The notes below the pieces were generated by a model, which was not told where the DNA came from, did no database searches, and worked only from the letters and a program-made list of their open reading frames with translations. A program made the translations under genes and the position numbers. DNA of 6,526 nucleotides from Candidatus Galloscillospira excrementavium (GTDB lineage Bacteria; Bacillota; Clostridia; Oscillospirales; Oscillospiraceae): NCBI GenBank assembly GCA_018711785.1, contig DVHW01000055.1:1-6526 (forward strand). Reading direction: 5' to 3'. Shown one piece after another: positions 4,657 through 6,526 of this stretch; the first letter of the stretch is position 1, and each line of letters starts with the position of its first letter.

Positions 4657-5865
4657 ATGGACGAAAAGATGGACATGACCCCGGAATTGACCCTGGACCC
4701 CAGCGGCGCCGGCGCGGCGGCCGCGGCGGAGGCCACCCTGAAGGCCCCGGAGGCCCCCACCCTGACCCTGGAGCCCACCCTGGGCGCCGAGGAGAGCGCT
4801 GCCGCCCAGAAGGAGCGGGATGCCAATGCGGTGAAGATCGATGAGAGCATGCTCACCGAGGCCGAGCGGAAGATGGTCAACGACTTTGCCGAGAAGATCG
4901 ACATTACCGACTCCAACGTGGTGCTCCAGTACGGCGCCGCCGCCCAGAAAAACGTGGCCTCCTTCTCGGAGAACACCCTCAACTCGGTGCGCACCAAGGA
5001 CCTGGGCGAGGTGGGGGAGGCCCTCAGCTCCCTGGTGGTCCAGCTCAAGGGCTTTGACGTGGAGGAGAAGAAGGGGATTTTCGGCTTCTTCCAGCGCAAG
5101 CGCAACGAGCTGGAGGAGATGAAGGTGGCCTACTCCAAGGCCGAGACCAACGTGGACAAGATCGTCCAGATCCTGGAGCAGCACCAGGTGACCCTGATGA
5201 AGGATATCGCCATGCTGGACCAGATGTACGACCTGAACACCAAGTACTACAAAGAGCTGACTATGTATATCATCGCCGGCAAGAAGAAGCTCCAGCAGGT
5301 CCGTGAGAAGGATCTGGAGGAGCTGCGCAAGAAGGCGGCCGCCTCGGGCGCCCAGGAGGACGCCCAGGCCTACAACGACCTGGCCAACATGTGCTCCCGG
5401 TTTGAGAAGAAGCTCCACGACCTGGAGCTCACCCGCATGATCTCCATCCAGATGGGCCCCCAGACCCGGCTCATCCAGAACAACGACACCCTGATGCTGG
5501 AGAAGATCCAGTCCTCCCTGGTGAACACCATCCCCCTGTGGAAGAGCCAGATGGTCCTGGCCCTGGGGCTGGAGCACTCCCGCCAGGCCACCGCCGCCCA
5601 GAGCGCGGTGACGAACATGACCAACGAGCTGCTCCAGAAGAACGCCGACATGCTCAAGATGGGCACCGTGGAGACCGCCAAGGAGGCCGAGCGCTCCATC
5701 GTGGACATCCAGACCCTCCAGCACACCAACCAGCAGCTCATCTCCACCCTGGACGAGGTGATGAAGATCCAGCAGGAGGGCGCCCAGAAGCGGAAGGAAG
5801 CGGAAGTGGAGCTGGGGAGAATCGAGGGCGAGCTGAAGCAGAAGCTCCTGGAGCTGCGGGGGTAA
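4657..5865 (+). CDS. telA: TelA/KlaA-family protein (toxic anion resistance family)
   Basis: At 402 residues it matches the usual length of the TelA family. Family members have been linked to tellurite resistance and, in Listeria, to tolerance of cell-envelope antimicrobials; the molecular mechanism is unknown. The first 55 or so residues are low complexity, rich in Ala, Glu and Pro, and carry two related motifs (ELTLDP 10-15, TLTLEP 35-40). From about residue 60 the protein is nearly all helical and coiled-coil-like. Family-like blocks include KKGIFGFFQRKRNEL (138-152), LMKDIAMLDQMYDLN (180-194) and the segment KELTMYIIAGKKKL (199-212). There is no signal peptide or membrane helix, so it is probably cytoplasmic and may dock on membrane partners such as XpaC. 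AGGAGG (4643-4648) with 8-nt spacing fixes the start. The TPM gene starts 3 nt after the stop, suggesting coupled translation. Confidence 0.9.
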   Translation: MDEKMDMTPELTLDPSGAGAAAAAEATLKAPEAPTLTLEPTLGAEESAAAQKERDANAVKIDESMLTEAERKMVNDFAEKIDITDSNVVLQYGAAAQKNVASFSENTLNSVRTKDLGEVGEALSSLVVQLKGFDVEEKKGIFGFFQRKRNELEEMKVAYSKAETNVDKIVQILEQHQVTLMKDIAMLDQMYDLNTKYYKELTMYIIAGKKKLQQVREKDLEELRKKAAASGAQEDAQAYNDLANMCSRFEKKLHDLELTRMISIQMGPQTRLIQNNDTLMLEKIQSSLVNTIPLWKSQMVLALGLEHSRQATAAQSAVTNMTNELLQKNADMLKMGTVETAKEAERSIVDIQTLQHTNQQLISTLDEVMKIQQEGAQKRKEAEVELGRIEGELKQKLLELRG

Positions 5866-5868
5866 GAG

Positions 5869-6526
5869 ATGAAGAACAAAGTGGGATATGCCGTCGCCAT
5901 TGTGGTGCTGGTGGCGGCCATCATCGTGGCTGTGGCCATCGGCTGGATGCGCAAGCCCTCCGCCACGGTGGACCAGCAGAGCGGCGAGCTGGACAACAGC
6001 CTGGTCATCGACTTCACCACGGTGTACGACGACGCGGGGGTCCTCTCCAGCTCCACCGAGCGGACCCTGGCGATCTACAACGGCAACTGGGACTACCGGT
6101 ACAACAGCATCGTGGCGGTGGTGATGGTGAACACCGTGGACGGCGGGGATATCGCCGACTACGCCTATGACCAGGGGGCGGACATCGGCCTGGGCGAGGG
6201 GGACGCCGTCCTGGTCGTCGCCGTGGAGGACGGACAGTACTACGTGGCCACGGGCGAGCAGTTCTCCACCATCCTCTCCGACCGGGCGGTGACCGCCCTG
6301 GAAGAGCCTTTGCAGGACGGGCTGGACTCGGGGGACTTCGACGCGGCGGTGCTGAACTTCTTCTCCGCCATGAACGAGGTCTACATCGACAACTTCGGCC
6401 TGGGCAATGCGGAATACGACGACTATTACTACGCGAACGAGGGGCAGGCGGTCGGCATCCGGGTGGCCTCAGTCATCCTGGTGCTGGTGTTGCTGATCGT
6501 CATCCTTTCCGCCATTGACAGCGCCC
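5869..6526 (+). CDS. TPM-domain membrane protein, 3' end outside the window
   Basis: An open frame of 219 codons runs off the window without a stop. An N-terminal membrane helix (about residues 5-25) starts after MKNK. A domain of about 45-160 fits the TPM family (TLP18.3/Psb32/MOLO-1): it opens with VYDDAGVLSSSTERTL (52-67), then a hydrophobic strand SIVAVVMVNT, the helix DIADYAYDQGADIGLGEGD, and the strand AVLVVAVEDGQYYVATGEQ. An acidic, Tyr-rich stretch (about 181-188) precedes a second membrane helix (about 199-216). The TPM domain is therefore likely outside the cytoplasmic membrane, between two anchors. Known TPM proteins are involved in photosystem repair, receptor modulation or envelope functions, with no single shared reaction. 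The gene begins 3 nt after telA (GGGGG at 5858-5862 as possible ribosome-binding site), so it belongs to that operon. What follows its last helix is unknown. Confidence 0.8.
   Translation, partial: MKNKVGYAVAIVVLVAAIIVAVAIGWMRKPSATVDQQSGELDNSLVIDFTTVYDDAGVLSSSTERTLAIYNGNWDYRYNSIVAVVMVNTVDGGDIADYAYDQGADIGLGEGDAVLVVAVEDGQYYVATGEQFSTILSDRAVTALEEPLQDGLDSGDFDAAVLNFFSAMNEVYIDNFGLGNAEYDDYYYANEGQAVGIRVASVILVLVLLIVILSAIDSA

Noticed and set aside
3796..5724. 642-codon minus-strand frame opposite xpaC and telA
   Set aside because: Leu/His/Gly/Val-rich antisense artefact covering two genes that have good starts and family matches.

Overview
The window is GC-rich bacterial DNA. It has strong Shine-Dalgarno sites, sigmaA-type promoters, and G/C-ending codons. 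It looks like a Gram-positive anaerobe of the class Clostridia. A relative of Flavonifractor, Lawsonibacter or Pseudoflavonifractor (Oscillospiraceae) is my best guess, inferred from protein style and base composition only. No mobile-element gene, tRNA, rRNA or CRISPR array is visible.

Left part (1-870). A 61-residue ribbon-helix-helix DNA-binding protein (minus strand, 53-238) and a 66-residue orphan protein (plus strand, 349-549) are transcribed divergently from an AT-rich 110-bp region. That region holds a perfect 9-bp inverted repeat with half-sites 20 bp apart, two palindromes, a 10-bp direct repeat and overlapping promoters. This looks like a small self-regulated switch and is the most interesting item here. 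About 320 bp without a gene (550-869) follows, consisting of a run of strong hairpins that resembles a dispersed intergenic repeat.

Middle part (870-3676, all minus strand). recR (recombination mediator) lies 44 bp downstream of rpe (ribulose-phosphate 3-epimerase), probably in one transcript. A palindrome-rich gap of 282 bp (2174-2455) separates rpe from a complete ACT-domain threonine ammonia-lyase gene (ilvA/tdcB type).

Right part (3677-6526). Two near-consensus promoters stand back to back, with -35 boxes only 7 bp apart. One reads left into the threonine ammonia-lyase gene. The other reads right into a three-gene operon: an XpaC-family membrane protein, a TelA-family (toxic-anion-resistance family) coiled-coil protein, and a membrane-anchored TPM-domain protein that the window edge cuts off. 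The XpaC-TelA pair is a known family association linked to envelope stress. A TPM protein joined with 3-nt spacing suggests a membrane-associated module, but its function is unproven.
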